A stretch of 64,000 bases of DNA from Candidatus Altimarinota bacterium (GTDB lineage Bacteria; Patescibacteriota; Gracilibacteria; BD1-5; UBA2023): NCBI GenBank assembly GCA_023230505.1, contig JALNXF010000002.1, forward strand, positions 1 to 64,000, written 5' to 3'. The notes under the pieces are model-generated. The model was not told where the DNA came from, made no database searches, and saw only the letters and a program-made list of their open reading frames with translations. The translations under genes and the position numbers were made by a program. This document shows, one piece after another, positions 53,541-64,000 of this stretch. Position 1 is the first letter of the stretch. Each line of letters opens with the position of its first letter.

Positions 53541-54485
53541 TTAAATTAAAAAATCTTCAATTATTGTAATTTCTTTTTCTTGAGCATCTAATTTTATTTT
53601 CGCTCAAATGGGCAAATAGCAATTGGGACATTTATGTCCAAAATCATTTGTTTTTAAAATAGGAAAATTATAATCCTTAGTTATATCTAAAACTATATCT
53701 TCATAATTTGATTCTATATTATTTTCTTTAATCCAATCCTTATCTTGGAAGCCTAAGACATAACCTATAACTATTCATTTTATTTTATCAAAAACACCTA
53801 TTTCTTTTAATTGCTGTAATTTAGCAATTGCTTTTTTTGTATTTTCTGAATATCCTTCCAAAAATAAAATTGAATTTTGAAAATCAGGGAAATAAGGAGT
53901 TCCTGCAAGTTTTAAAATTGAAGATAAATTACATCAAATAATTTTACCTTCTGCAATTCCTTTTCTAACACATTTTCTCTCAGATGATGCAGGTATTTCC
54001 TTTGAACGATGCATCATTCTATCCTGAAAACTTGTCCAAGTATATTCAAAATCCAAATCCAAATCTCTTCCACTTTTTGGATCAGATCCATGAAATACTA
54101 TTAATCCAGTTTTTTTATTTATTGCCAAATGTAGGACATCGATATCACTCATTCATAATAATATTTTTGGGTTTTTCTTTATTAATTCATAATCAATTAA
54201 AGACAAAATTTGATTTACTGTATCTCAACCCTGAGCGCAATAAATTGCCTTAATTTGAGGATTTAAAAACATTTCATTTAAATCATCTGCTCTTTCTTGT
54301 GGTTCACCACCAGAAACATTATATTTATCAAAATTAAAACAATTTTTAGAATAAACAACTTTCAATCACAAACTTTCAAATTTCTTAATTGCATTATCAA
54401 GTAAATATTTATTATCTTGAGTTATCTTATTTGACGGAGCAATAATTCCAATCGTGTCTCCTTTTCGTAATGATTTTGCTAACAT
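53541..54485 (-). CDS. LD-carboxypeptidase (peptidase family S66)
   Basis: 314 residues. GDTIGIIAPS at residues 9-18, IYCAQGGDTVNQIL (usual R-G-G-Y-G/D-x-N-x-L), LLGMSDIDVLHLAI (usual G-x-S-D-x-T-A-L/H) holding the nucleophilic serine region, and NDFGHKCPN with the catalytic histidine mark a serine LD-carboxypeptidase. It cleaves the link between L- and D-amino acids in peptidoglycan tetrapeptides, or similar microcin-type substrates (MccF), in recycling or immunity. The exact serine, glutamate and histidine assignments are inferred from order. Confidence 0.88.
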
Positions 54486-54499
54486 AAAAATTAGTTAAA

Positions 54500-54925
54500 T
54501 TAAAAATCCTTCATATATTCCTTCATTATCTCAACATATTCTTTAACCTCTTTTACTACTTCATTAGTGACCATATTTTCTTTTGCATAATTCATAATTG
54601 GTCTTACAGATTCTATTTTATTTCCAAATTTCTCCATCCGAATATATCTTGGAAAAATCCATAAATGAAAATCTCCGTCTGTATCTTCATTTTGAAATAA
54701 ATACACGTCTTTGATATCAAGAGCCTCCTTCATTCATTTACGAATTTTACGTAAAAGATTCATAAATTCTATAGATTCTTCATCTGTAAATTCAGAGATA
54801 GACTTAATTTTTCTTTTTAGAGCTAGAATAAAAAATCCAGGAATTGGAACTTCCCAATCTTGATTAATTTGAAAATACATAGCATCAATAACTATATCCT
54901 TTGAAAACAAAATTTTACCAATCAT
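54500..54925 (-). CDS. HIT-superfamily nucleotide hydrolase
   Basis: 141 residues. DFHLWIFPR near residue 92 stands at the place of the HxHxH motif, with the second His replaced by Trp, as in several diverged members. The preceding GFFILALKRKIKSISEFTDE fits the HIT strand and helix layout. It presumably acts on nucleotidyl compounds such as diadenosine polyphosphates or ADP-linked groups; loss of a triad histidine makes activity uncertain. The TGA in RKGMKEAL joins two frames. Confidence 0.7.
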
Positions 54926-54959
54926 AATATTTTTTAAAATTATAATTCCTTAATTACAT

Positions 54960-55631
54960 CTAATTTTTTTCCAATAACTCCACTGCCTTTTTGCTTACAA
55001 TGTAGGCATTTGGTGCCATATTTGGGATTGTTGGTAGTTTGTCGATTTCGTACCAATTTCCATCAATTGTATATTCTGTTTGAATATGTCACAAATTTCA
55101 TTCGTATTTCTTTACTATAAAATGCATTAGACAAACTAATTTATAATATATTTCTCAATTTTCTTCATTTTCCATTAGTGCCCAATCTACAAGTGGAATG
55201 TTATTATATTCTTCAATAATTTTTGCTCAGGTTCTATTTTCGGTCCTAATTCTTGCATTATTTCTTACTTTATCTATATCAAATTTATAAACTCAATCTT
55301 GTATAAAAATAACTTCTTTATTTTCTTCTTCCATAGGACTTCATCAGGTAAATTGATGTTGGATTTTTCAATCCTTTTGAGTGGTTACAAGAAATACTTT
55401 TTTATTATCTTCACTCAAGAAAATGTGTCCAGAAGAATAAACTCTAACAATTTTTTTAGAATTATAAGTTTCGGAATTTATTATTTTTTCTAAAAATTCT
55501 TCGCTTATATTTCCTCATAAATCTTTAACTCATAATTTTACAATTCCATCAGAAGTTTTTCTAACACTACAAAGATTTAATCATTCACAGAAATTCTCCA
55601 TAGGAGCCTTTGGTATGTATGAATTTTGCAT
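54960..55631 (-). CDS. Nudix-fold-like protein, 223 aa
   Basis: The N-terminal part has VKLGVKDLGGN and a beta-rich segment with FLVTTQKDGKIQHQFTGGSP followed by MEEENKEV, which resembles the start of a Nudix domain but lacks the RExxEE helix. The C-terminal part (YTIDGNWYEIDKLPTIPNMA) is typical of the second half of some diverged Nudix proteins. It is probably a catalytically inactive relative. It is the first gene of the minus-strand series that ends at 52307 or beyond. Confidence 0.5.
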
Positions 55632-55686
55632 AATTGTTGAAATTAAATAATAAATTTATATTTGATTAATTCAAACTATTTTATAG

Positions 55687-55711
55687 GAAAAATTTGCTTT
55701 AGCAAATTTTT
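55687..55711. promoter_or_regulatory. Palindrome in a divergent promoter region
   Basis: AAATTTGCT-TTAGCAAATTT lies between the divergent genes starting at 55631 and 55811. Terminator-like shape, but its place between two starts would also suit an operator. Confidence 0.5.
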
Positions 55712-55751
55712 TTATTTAATCAGAGTTTAATCAAGATTTTTATGGTGATTA

Positions 55752-55781
55752 TTTGCATAAAAAAAATATTTATGATAAGAT
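55752..55781 (+). promoter_or_regulatory. Extended -10 promoter of the AAA+/transglutaminase operon
   Basis: TTTGCA (55752-55757), 18 bp ending in TGA, TAAGAT (55776-55781), 30 bp before the ATPase gene. Confidence 0.7.
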
Positions 55782-55810
55782 TAAGAAGTTATTTAATAAA
55801 TATATTATAT

Positions 55811-58669
55811 ATGAAACAAATAAATTCTACAGGAAGTGATAAAAAACTTTCGAAATGAACTAAGAGATTTATATTAGAACAAGTTCATAGATGACATTCT
55901 GATGAGGAACAAATAAATCTAGAATTAAAAGATATTTTGGGGAATGAAAGTGATCCTGAATTAAATAGATTTGATAATAATTTTGATAAAATCTTGAAAT
56001 GACGCGAGATTATCAAAAAAGTTATTTTTCCACTTATGAAACTTCAGGATTTTATTAATGAATTATCGCTAGTTAAAAAGTCAATTCTGGATATTCATCT
56101 GTGATTAAAACAAAATGATAAATGAAAATTAGAGGATTCTAAAAAATCTCTTGAATCAATATTATCTCAAAAAACTGGTATTGATATATCTGAAATAGTT
56201 TTGATTTTGGGAGAAAAAAAAGAAAAATTAAATGCAAATGGCTTAATAGAAATAATTAAAAAAATTTATTCAAATGAAAAAAATCCTATGATTAAGGAAT
56301 TTATCTCAATCTTAGAATCTGAATCAGAAAATATCTCACTTAAATGATCTATGTCAACTTGAAATTATGAAGAAATTCCTTCTTTTGATGTTTTTATAGA
56401 AACTATAAATATGGAAATTGGAGAATATCTTAAAAAAATTAATTTCTTATCAGTAAAATGAGATAATAGTGTTATAAATTCTATAATGACTGGACAATGG
56501 CTTAAAGAACAGAAATCTAGCTCATATATAAAATTGCCATTTTTTGATGATATGATAAAAAAGATTGAAAAATCTAAAAGAAATTGAAAAGTATGACAAG
56601 TTGTTCTTAAATGACCTCCTTGAACTTGAAAAACAAGAATTTTTGAACATTTATGAGAAAAATTAAGAAGACCGATTAAGGTCATAAGTATGCATGAATA
56701 TATAAATTTTTATGAACTACTTATCCAGTCTACAAACCTTTCTCCAAGTAAAAATCAAATCGAATTTATTGATACTATAATAAAAAATTATAAAGAAATT
56801 TGATGAGAAGACCTTATTTGAGAGCTTGAAATTTTATTCGATAAAAACAAGGATAAATTTCCTTCTGAATTTAATCTTATAGATTTTATAAATAATATCT
56901 TTGATTCTAGTAAATATTTATGAGATGAGACAAAAAAGGCAAAATTAGAAACCATAGAAGATCCTGAAAAAGTAAAGAAATTTGTGCTTGATTCTCTATC
57001 TTATTGGAAAAGTGAGAAAATTTTTACTCTTCTTTTAAATAAAAAAGAAATAATTGAATGAGAACTTTTAAATTGTATAAGTAACTGACAAATACCGCTT
57101 CTAGATGAAATTGACAAAGTTAAGGAAAAAGAAATAAATTGAATACTGGCATTTCTAGACTTAGAAACTTGAAGATCTCACAAAATTCAATGAACTGACA
57201 GGGAAATATTTATTCCAGAATGGTTTTGAGTTTATGCCACATCAAATGATGATCTCAAACCAAGTTGACCACTTTGAAGAAGATTTAATAGCATGCATTT
57301 TGATTATCTAGATATTGAAAATATGACCTTATATCTAGTTTCAAGAATTGTTGATAATGAGCTATCTTGTCCATTTGATAATTTGGAACTTGGGCAAATA
57401 AAAGATTGTCTTTCAATAATAGCATCAGCAATAGAAAAAAATAATTCTGATGGATCATATAAGTTTCTTGATTTTTCAATACGTCTTTTAGATAATTTTA
57501 TTAATGGATTTATACAAAGAAAAGATTGAATTGTTCAGAAAAAATTTGATGTTTCAAATAAAGATACATTTATATATGACGCTCTAAAAAATGCATTTGA
57601 AATGCAAACTGAAGACATTTATGGAAATAAATCTATAAAATCTACTATTATTAAAGATTTATGAGAACAAAAAAAGAAAATATTGGGCGAAATTAATGCC
57701 AAAATTAGAAAATTAGAAAGTGAGAGAATATTAAATTGAGCAAGACTTTCAAAATGAGTAAAAGCTAGAGTAAACTCTGTATTGAGAAAATTAGATTTAG
57801 GCAATATTCTTCTAAGGCTAATAGTATCAGACCAAAGAAATAAAAAAAGAGTGAATGAAAATTGAAGGACAAGAATCCTGAATTATTCTGAACAAGTATC
57901 AAGAATATTAAATAGATCAGATATTAAATTAAATTCAATAATATCAAAGGAAAGTGTTAAAAAGGAAAAGCAAGATAATGGTGGAAATAAAACATTTAAT
58001 ATAAAAACTTCATTTCATGAAATTATTTTAGATTTTAAAGAAGACGATAAAACACTTGATGTAAGTATAGATAACTGAAGAAAAGTAAGATTTAGTTGTG
58101 AAAGTATTGAGAAAATAAAAGAAAATGAATTATTTTTAATAAATCAAGGAGCAGAAAAATGAGGTTACTTATCTATTAACATAGAAAATTCTGTAGATGA
58201 ATCAATAATATATACTAATCTATCAGATATATTTTATAAAGATTGAGAAATTCTTGAAGAAGTGCATAATTTTAGTTGAGAAAGAATATCAAAAAGTAGA
58301 TTAAGAAAAGATAAAAATATAACATATTTAAATTTTCCAAATAATAAAGAAGAATATAGATGAGATTTAAGAATAGAAACAGATGAAACTTGATTATTTA
58401 TACATGTATTTCACAATAATGGAATGGATGTAGATATTTATCCAATAGTAAATGAAAAAATTATCTTAGAGAAATTAAGTGAAGTTAGTTATTTTGAAAA
58501 AATAAAGAAATTTATAAAACTATCATCATTTTCTGTGAGTGATTTTTGACTTCCTAAAGACTGAAATTGGGTAATTTCTAATATTAAATTTGATTCAACA
58601 TTTGAATATATTTTTGTAAATCTTAGTAATAAAACCTGAGAAATAGTAACTAATACAATTAAATTATAA
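55811..58669 (+). CDS. MoxR-like AAA+ ATPase with long extensions, 952 aa
   Basis: Residues 240-500 form a MoxR/AAA_5-type ATPase. Walker A is GPPGTGKT at 268-275, all three glycines encoded by TGA. Walker B is IPLLDEID around 432, the sensor segment is GVYATSND, and the arginine finger is GRRF at 489-492. An insert of about 100 residues separates Walker A and B. The N-terminal 240 residues and the C-terminal 350 residues (ending in beta-rich repeats) are unfamiliar. MoxR proteins work as chaperone-like ATPases that mature partner proteins, often with a transglutaminase-like membrane protein, as here. Confidence 0.88.
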
Positions 58670-58672
58670 ATT

Positions 58673-59599
58673 ATGGTAGGAGGATGATCTAGTTTAGATG
58701 CTTGGGATGAATCTTTTGAAAAAAGTGATTTTTGAGCGACTGGACGGTTAAGCAGACCTACAACAAGGACTAGCTCATTAACCAGGAAAAAATCTCTTGA
58801 AATTAATGAAGTATTAAAATTAAGTGATAGTCTTGTGGAAAGATCCTTTAATTCAATTGTTGAGAATGCAAAATCAATTTTATCTGAAAAACTTAAAGAA
58901 GCTGTAAGAATTAAAAAATATAATACAGAGGAAGTTTTCGTATACAAACTTTCGTCTTTTGAGGATGATAAAAAGGAAGTAAATAATAGATGAGTTAAAA
59001 TGCCTTTTCTAGAAGAAAAACAAGTTGATAATCCTGACTTTGAAGAAATTTATATTACAAAAGAAGACACAATATCAAGAGAAATAAAAATAATCCCAAA
59101 AAAAGAAGAAGTTGAGCTTCCTCCTGAAGAAATGGATGTTGGAATTGCTTTTGCCGATGATATTTTTAAAAATTTAAATAGTCTTTCCTTTGAGCAAGAT
59201 TATCTGAAACATATTGAATTATTTTTCAAAATAATTGGTATTTGCCAAGAAATACTAAATGACAAATTAAAAATTAATGCAAGCTGTGAATCAGACGAGG
59301 AAGCCAAATTATGTAAAAGTTTTTTAGAAAAAATTAATATAAATCCCGAAATTATAATAAATATTGATATTGAGGCGAATGGATATAAAAATAATGGGTG
59401 CTTAATTTTCAAAATGGAAAACAATATCTGACGCCCTTTTGATATATTTTCATCTGAAAAAGATATATTTCCATTTAATGGAATTAACACTGGCGCAATA
59501 TTTTGAAAGCGAATTTCTATAAAAGATAATCTTATAACAAGTGAAAAAGAAATAATAGAATATTTAATTAATCTTTTAAAAAACTATTATGAATTTTAG
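58673..59599 (+). CDS. Hypothetical protein of the AAA+/transglutaminase operon, 308 aa
   Basis: No family recognised. A low-complexity N-terminus (MVGGGSSLDAWDESFEKSDF) leads to a helical section and a compact C-terminal domain (DDIFKNLNSLSFEQDYLKHI and onward) with VDIEANGYKN-like beta parts. It lies 3 bp after the ATPase gene and its end overlaps the next gene by 11 bp, so the three are one operon. It occupies the position often held by a DUF58 protein in MoxR operons, but I see no DUF58 signature. Confidence 0.65.
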
Positions 59600-62500
59600 A
59601 AAATGATTATTACACATATACGAAACCACTTTAAAAAAATGAAATAATTGAAAAATTTCAGAGTTTGTTAAAGATAGAGTTTGTTCTATTTTAAGAGATA
59701 ATTTCAAAAATGAAGATTTGAAGAGATTTTATATTTTAAGTGATACAGAAAGTGAAATTCTCTCACAATTATGTCAAAATGTGAGTATGCTTAATTTTAC
59801 TAATTTTATAGAATATAGTAATGAAAGAATTTTTTTTATATTCGAAACTATTGAAAAATGATTAGAATTAATTGAAAGAGATGATGATTTTAAAGATAAG
59901 GTCTCATTATTAAGACAAGAATTAAATCTAATTAAATCTAATTCTGAAAAAAATTATATATCAAAACCAGAGATTGAGAATAATTTCAAACAAATTCAAC
60001 AAATTCATGCAGATTTTATTGGAAAACAAATAAAATTTAAATCGCTTATAAAAGATGAACTAAGCACAAATACTAATTCTTCTTGAAATAAAAAGGAATC
60101 AAATATTGAAATAGAAAAAACTTTTCTAGAAGCATTTGAAAATAATGATTTCAAAGATTTTTCTATAAATAAAACTCAAAAACTTCTTTTTAAAATGAAT
60201 CCTATTTTTGAAGAATTCAGAGAATGAAAAATTGGGACTTATAATTTAATATTAAAACTAATAACAAAAGGGAAATATCTTGAAGCTGTAGATGAATTTA
60301 ATTTTTTTGTGCAAAGAGAGAAAAGAGCACTAAATTGAGGCGTACTATTTCAAATAAAGAAAATATCTAACATTATTTCCAGATATAAAAAAAATGAAGA
60401 AATTCCAGATGATTTAATCAACATATTTACATTTAATTTAAAGTCTTTTTGAGAATCTTTGGAAGGCTATATAGAAGATAGAATTGTGCATTTTATAGAA
60501 AGCAAGATAGACTGATATATGTCTGAAAATTTTAAGGAATGTTTAGGTGAATTATTAAAAATTTCACTTGTCATAAAATGTTTTGATGAATTAAAAATTA
60601 ACGATATTAAGCTGAAAATAGATCTATCAAATAAACTTCTTGAAAGGGGCATTATAGATAAATCCATATTTAGCTTTTTCAAAAAAGAGAATTTTTCACC
60701 AACTGATACCAGTATTATCGAATTATGAAGAGAGAAAATTCAGAAAATTCTAAATTACACTGAAAAAGAAAATCTTGATGAGATAAAAAAATCAATTTTT
60801 GATAAACTTTGAGATAAAATGGATATTATACACGATAATATTATTAAAAATATCATTAGATTAGGTAAGGTTTTTATTGGATCACTTTGAATTACTTGAA
60901 TTATTTTAGTGAAAATAATAAAAATAATTAAAGATGTTTTAACTTTTTTATTTTCATTTTTGAAAAAATCAGCTCAATCTATAACAAAGCCAATTATAAA
61001 TATACCGATTCCACCTAAATTATTAAAATACATTCCTCAAAAATATTGATGATGAGGCTGATGATTGGATAAATTATTTCGAATTACTATAGGTGATATA
61101 TTATGAAATATTTTAGAAAATTGAATGTTTTCGGCTGATTTAAGAGATTGATTTAATAGTAAATCTAATAATGTAGAAGGTCAGCAAAATCTCAGAAATC
61201 AAAAGAGCGATAAATTAACATGAATAGATATCATAAATTATGATAAATTAAAAAATTGATTATTGGTTTGAGAGATATTTATAGATTTTAAAAAATATAA
61301 ATGGGAAAAGGAAAATATAGATTTCTCAGATATTCATATTCTAGAATCATTTGATAACAATAGTAATAGTGGTGTAGATGGAGATTATTCTATGTTTTTA
61401 GATAGATTCAAATGGTCGCTACGCGCTCCTACTGATAAACCAACAATTATGATATTAGATAATAATAATCTAAGAAAATGAAGAAATTCTATAGTATGCC
61501 CAAGATGATATCTTCCTATTTTGACTGCAGAAACAAAAGAACTGTTAGATGAAAAATGAATTTCATATAAATTATATTGCATAAAAGAGCTAGGATATTT
61601 CTATTTAGATTTAACTGAAAAACCAGATTTTCCTATAAAAATTGAATTCAGAAGATATTGAGATGAAAAAAGTTATTGAATATTTTTCTCTAAAGAAAAT
61701 AGTGAGTCTATTTGAAAACATTTAAATCAATTTTTATCAAGAGAAGAATTAACACAAGAAATTATTGATTTTATGGATTCAACTAAAAATTTATCTGATG
61801 ATGAGTTTATGAAGGCATTTGTAACATATTTTAAGGAAAACTTTTTATATTCAAAAACTTGAGATACTAGCAAAGAACATCAAAAATATAAAACTCACCT
61901 CTCTTGAGTTGCTCATACAAAAAAATGAGATTGTAAAAATATAAATACTCTAGCTATTTGACTAGCAAGATTGAGAAAAATTAAATCTAGATTGCTTGCT
62001 TGATATGTAGACAATGGCGAGGGTTGATATTGATGACATTGAATAACAGAAGTTGATTTTTGATGAAAATGTAGGATATATGATTCAACCCCGTCAAAAC
62101 AAGCACCCGAAGAAGAAAAAGAACCAGACTTAATTGAAAGCACTATTGAAAGAATTAAGGAAATTATATGAGATAGTATGATTTCTCTAAAAAATAATCT
62201 TAAAAAGGTTAATGTTAGATTAATTGTTGAAGAACTAGAGAAAAGATTTTCTATTTTGCTTGCCAGAAGAGTGCTTGCGAAAAAAGAACAAATTGAGATT
62301 TATATCGCCCGAAAAAATAATTGAAATTATTTAAATGTAATTAACTATGATTTCATGATGTTGCCAAATCCTATAGAGATGAGCAAAACCCTAAGAGTAG
62401 AGGATTATTACAAATTTTTAAAAAGATATTTAGTTATACTAAATAAAATTGAGGCAAAATTATTTTCGGGCAATCTACCATCAAATGATATCTACAAAGA

Positions 62501-64000
62501 AAGACTTGAAAAAAAGAAATTTAGGATTGCCACTCTAAAAAGAGTATCTGATATATTATGAATTGAGATTAGTTATTCTAATTTTATGGAAACATATTTT
62601 GAAAATAAGAAAGATATAGATGTTAATAAAAAGGTTATTTTTATTTCAATTTTATCAAAAATATTAGTTAAAAAATGAATTCCCTTTGAACCTGCAAGAC
62701 TCCAATTAAAAGATTTTATGAAAAAATTTGAATCACTATGACTAGAAAATTCATATGATTTATTTATAGATTTTGAGGAGTTTGAGAATTCTACTTTTGA
62801 GGAAAGTATATACCTGCCATTACAACCTTATCCAGAAACCGACTTTAATAATATTACAATAATTGAATCAGGCATTAGACTTATTGATACAAAAAATCAG
62901 GTCAAAAATGAGAGAATAAATGAAGCGGTAAAAAATGCTTTAGGTACTTTATATAAATACTATGAAAATAACTCAAAATTTAATAAATCTGATAAGATTA
63001 ATAAGGAAAATTTTCTGCTTTTATTAAAAAATACTATAAATGAAATATCATCTATAAAATCTCTATTTCATAATTTTGCAGTAAATATAATTGAATATGT
63101 TTCTGAAAAAAAATATGAAATGTGCTCTTTAAGTATTTCAGATACAGATTATTCTCCTGTATTAAAGCTATTAATTTTAACTGATATTTGATATAAAATA
63201 ATAAATTGATATTTTAAATTTCCAACAATTATTGATGATAATTCTATGCTAGAAAATAATTACAATCTTCACTGTAATAATGCTAATAATTCTGATTATA
63301 TAAAATATATAACTAAATATATAAATGCTTTTTGAGAAGATGAATTTATAAATAATATATATCTACTTCTTTCTACTTGAATTTGAATAACTAAATTTGA
63401 CACTTATTTAAGTCAAAAAAGTTTTATATCAAACCCACATAATCTTCTTTTTACCCTAAGAATTATAATTAATGATTTAAAAAATATTGAGACAAAAATA
63501 GATTTTTATGTAGACAGAGGCAAGGACGGTGAAGGTTTTAATTGGTTTGAGGATCAATTATCACAAGCCAAAGAGTCACAAAAACAATTTTTAAAACTTA
63601 AAATAGAAATAAAAACACTGTTAATTAATTATTTTAAAGATAATCTTGAAATTATTTCAGAGACATATAAGTTATTATGAATAGAATCAGAAGAAGACAG
63701 GGATAATTTCATTATATCATTGAATAATTTAGTAAAAAGTTGAATAACGGATATTGAGAAATATACAGCTATTATTAATTCATTTTTAGATTACGATATA
63801 AAAACAAAATCTTATATGTGACCTTCTGGATTTCAAACCACTTGAATGAGACAAGACTATAGTTTATTATATGAAGATCCAATTCTTTCTAGACAAAATA
63901 TTGTTTCAATTTTTAGCTCAATTCCTTGAGAGGTTCTTATAAAATTATGAAAAAAATATATTGCAGATGAGAAATTAGCCGAGAAATTATTAAAGAAAGC
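59589..64000 (+). CDS. Giant transglutaminase-like protein (runs off the window)
   Basis: At least 1,470 residues, with no stop before 64000. The start ATG at 59589 (MNFRKGLLHIYETTLKKGNN) overlaps the previous gene by 11 bp. A long helical N-terminus is followed by an apolar stretch near residues 422-458 (VFIGSLGITGIILVKIIKII) and IPQKYGGGGGG, a six-glycine run using five TGA codons. The transglutaminase core lies near residues 770-835: KKGDCKNINTLAIGLARLR, GGHGITEVDF and YDSTPSK supply C782, H817 and D832. Such domains cleave or link peptide bonds. It pairs with the MoxR ATPase. The rest is unfamiliar. Confidence 0.8.

Noticed and set aside
1..64000. TGA as tryptophan (Mycoplasma code 4) or as selenocysteine
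   Set aside because: TGG is used normally for Trp, TGA sits on family-conserved glycines, and it is far too frequent and without SECIS-like hairpins for selenocysteine.
1..64000. CRISPR arrays, insertion sequences or an integrated prophage
   Set aside because: No regularly spaced direct repeats, transposase or phage structural genes were found; the NVGIG fibre motif and BRO domain alone do not make a prophage.

Overview
The window is very AT-rich and densely coded, and it can only be read if TGA is a sense codon for glycine (translation table 25). Read with the standard code, nearly every gene breaks into short pieces at in-frame TGA. Read as glycine, TGA falls on invariant glycines: the Walker A loop of an AAA+ ATPase, the residue before the prepilin cleavage site, the acetyl-CoA loop of a GNAT enzyme, the DxDGT motif of a HAD domain and the NVGIG motif of a surface protein. 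TGG is still used for tryptophan. Together with a small gene set, few Shine-Dalgarno sequences, frequent 0-16 bp gene overlaps and terminators that share bases with stop codons, this points to a Patescibacteria/CPR host-dependent bacterium of the Gracilibacteria (BD1-5) or Absconditabacteria (SR1).

Layout. 1-7.8 kb: a nucleotidyltransferase, a methyltransferase and three lineage-specific proteins, two of them very large with glycine-rich membrane segments. 8-13.2 kb: an ECF sigma factor with a membrane partner, rubrerythrin, an UPF0718 permease with a mini-thioredoxin, a TrmB-like regulator and an MFS carrier. 13.4-19.9 kb: a paralogous family sharing one N-terminal module and one promoter region but with different C-termini, interrupted by an opposite-strand phosphoribosyltransferase-like gene. 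20-26.6 kb: a secreted Gly/Met-rich protein, a repeat protein, a membrane ferredoxin, an apparently foreign gene pair, a MshEN-like orphan, chorismate mutase, prephenate dehydratase and a DivIC-like protein. 26.7-41.2 kb: FecR-domain, SDR and CHASE2-cyclase genes, a coiled-coil protein, a possible small RNA, a pilin pair, a HARE-HTH regulator, tsaD, TPR and CBS proteins and a surface protein. 41.3-48.3 kb: recJ, terC, rplK, tRNA-Glu, a BRO-Fic protein flanked by direct repeats, and a secreted CARDB-like protein. 48.3-55.6 kb: a MiaB-family methylthiotransferase, a 6S-like RNA, and a run of small enzymes acting on nucleotides or NAD-type substrates (Nudix-like, NADAR, MazG-like, Nudix, HIT) with a hydrolase, an acetyltransferase and an LD-carboxypeptidase. 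55.8 kb to the end: an operon of a MoxR-like AAA+ ATPase, a 308-residue protein and a very large transglutaminase-like protein that runs off the window.

Two regulatory patterns stand out. Three promoters have the form TGAAA(T/G)-N16-CGTAT, typical of ECF sigma factors; they precede the ECF sigma gene itself, the secreted Gly/Met-rich protein and the membrane ferredoxin, suggesting a small envelope or redox regulon. A second promoter class (TTTGC-type -35 box, exactly 18 bp, extended -10) precedes several of the lineage-specific genes. A dispersed palindromic repeat encoding NPHPNPLPxGEG-like peptides has inserted in frame into three genes and also forms the hairpin after rplK.
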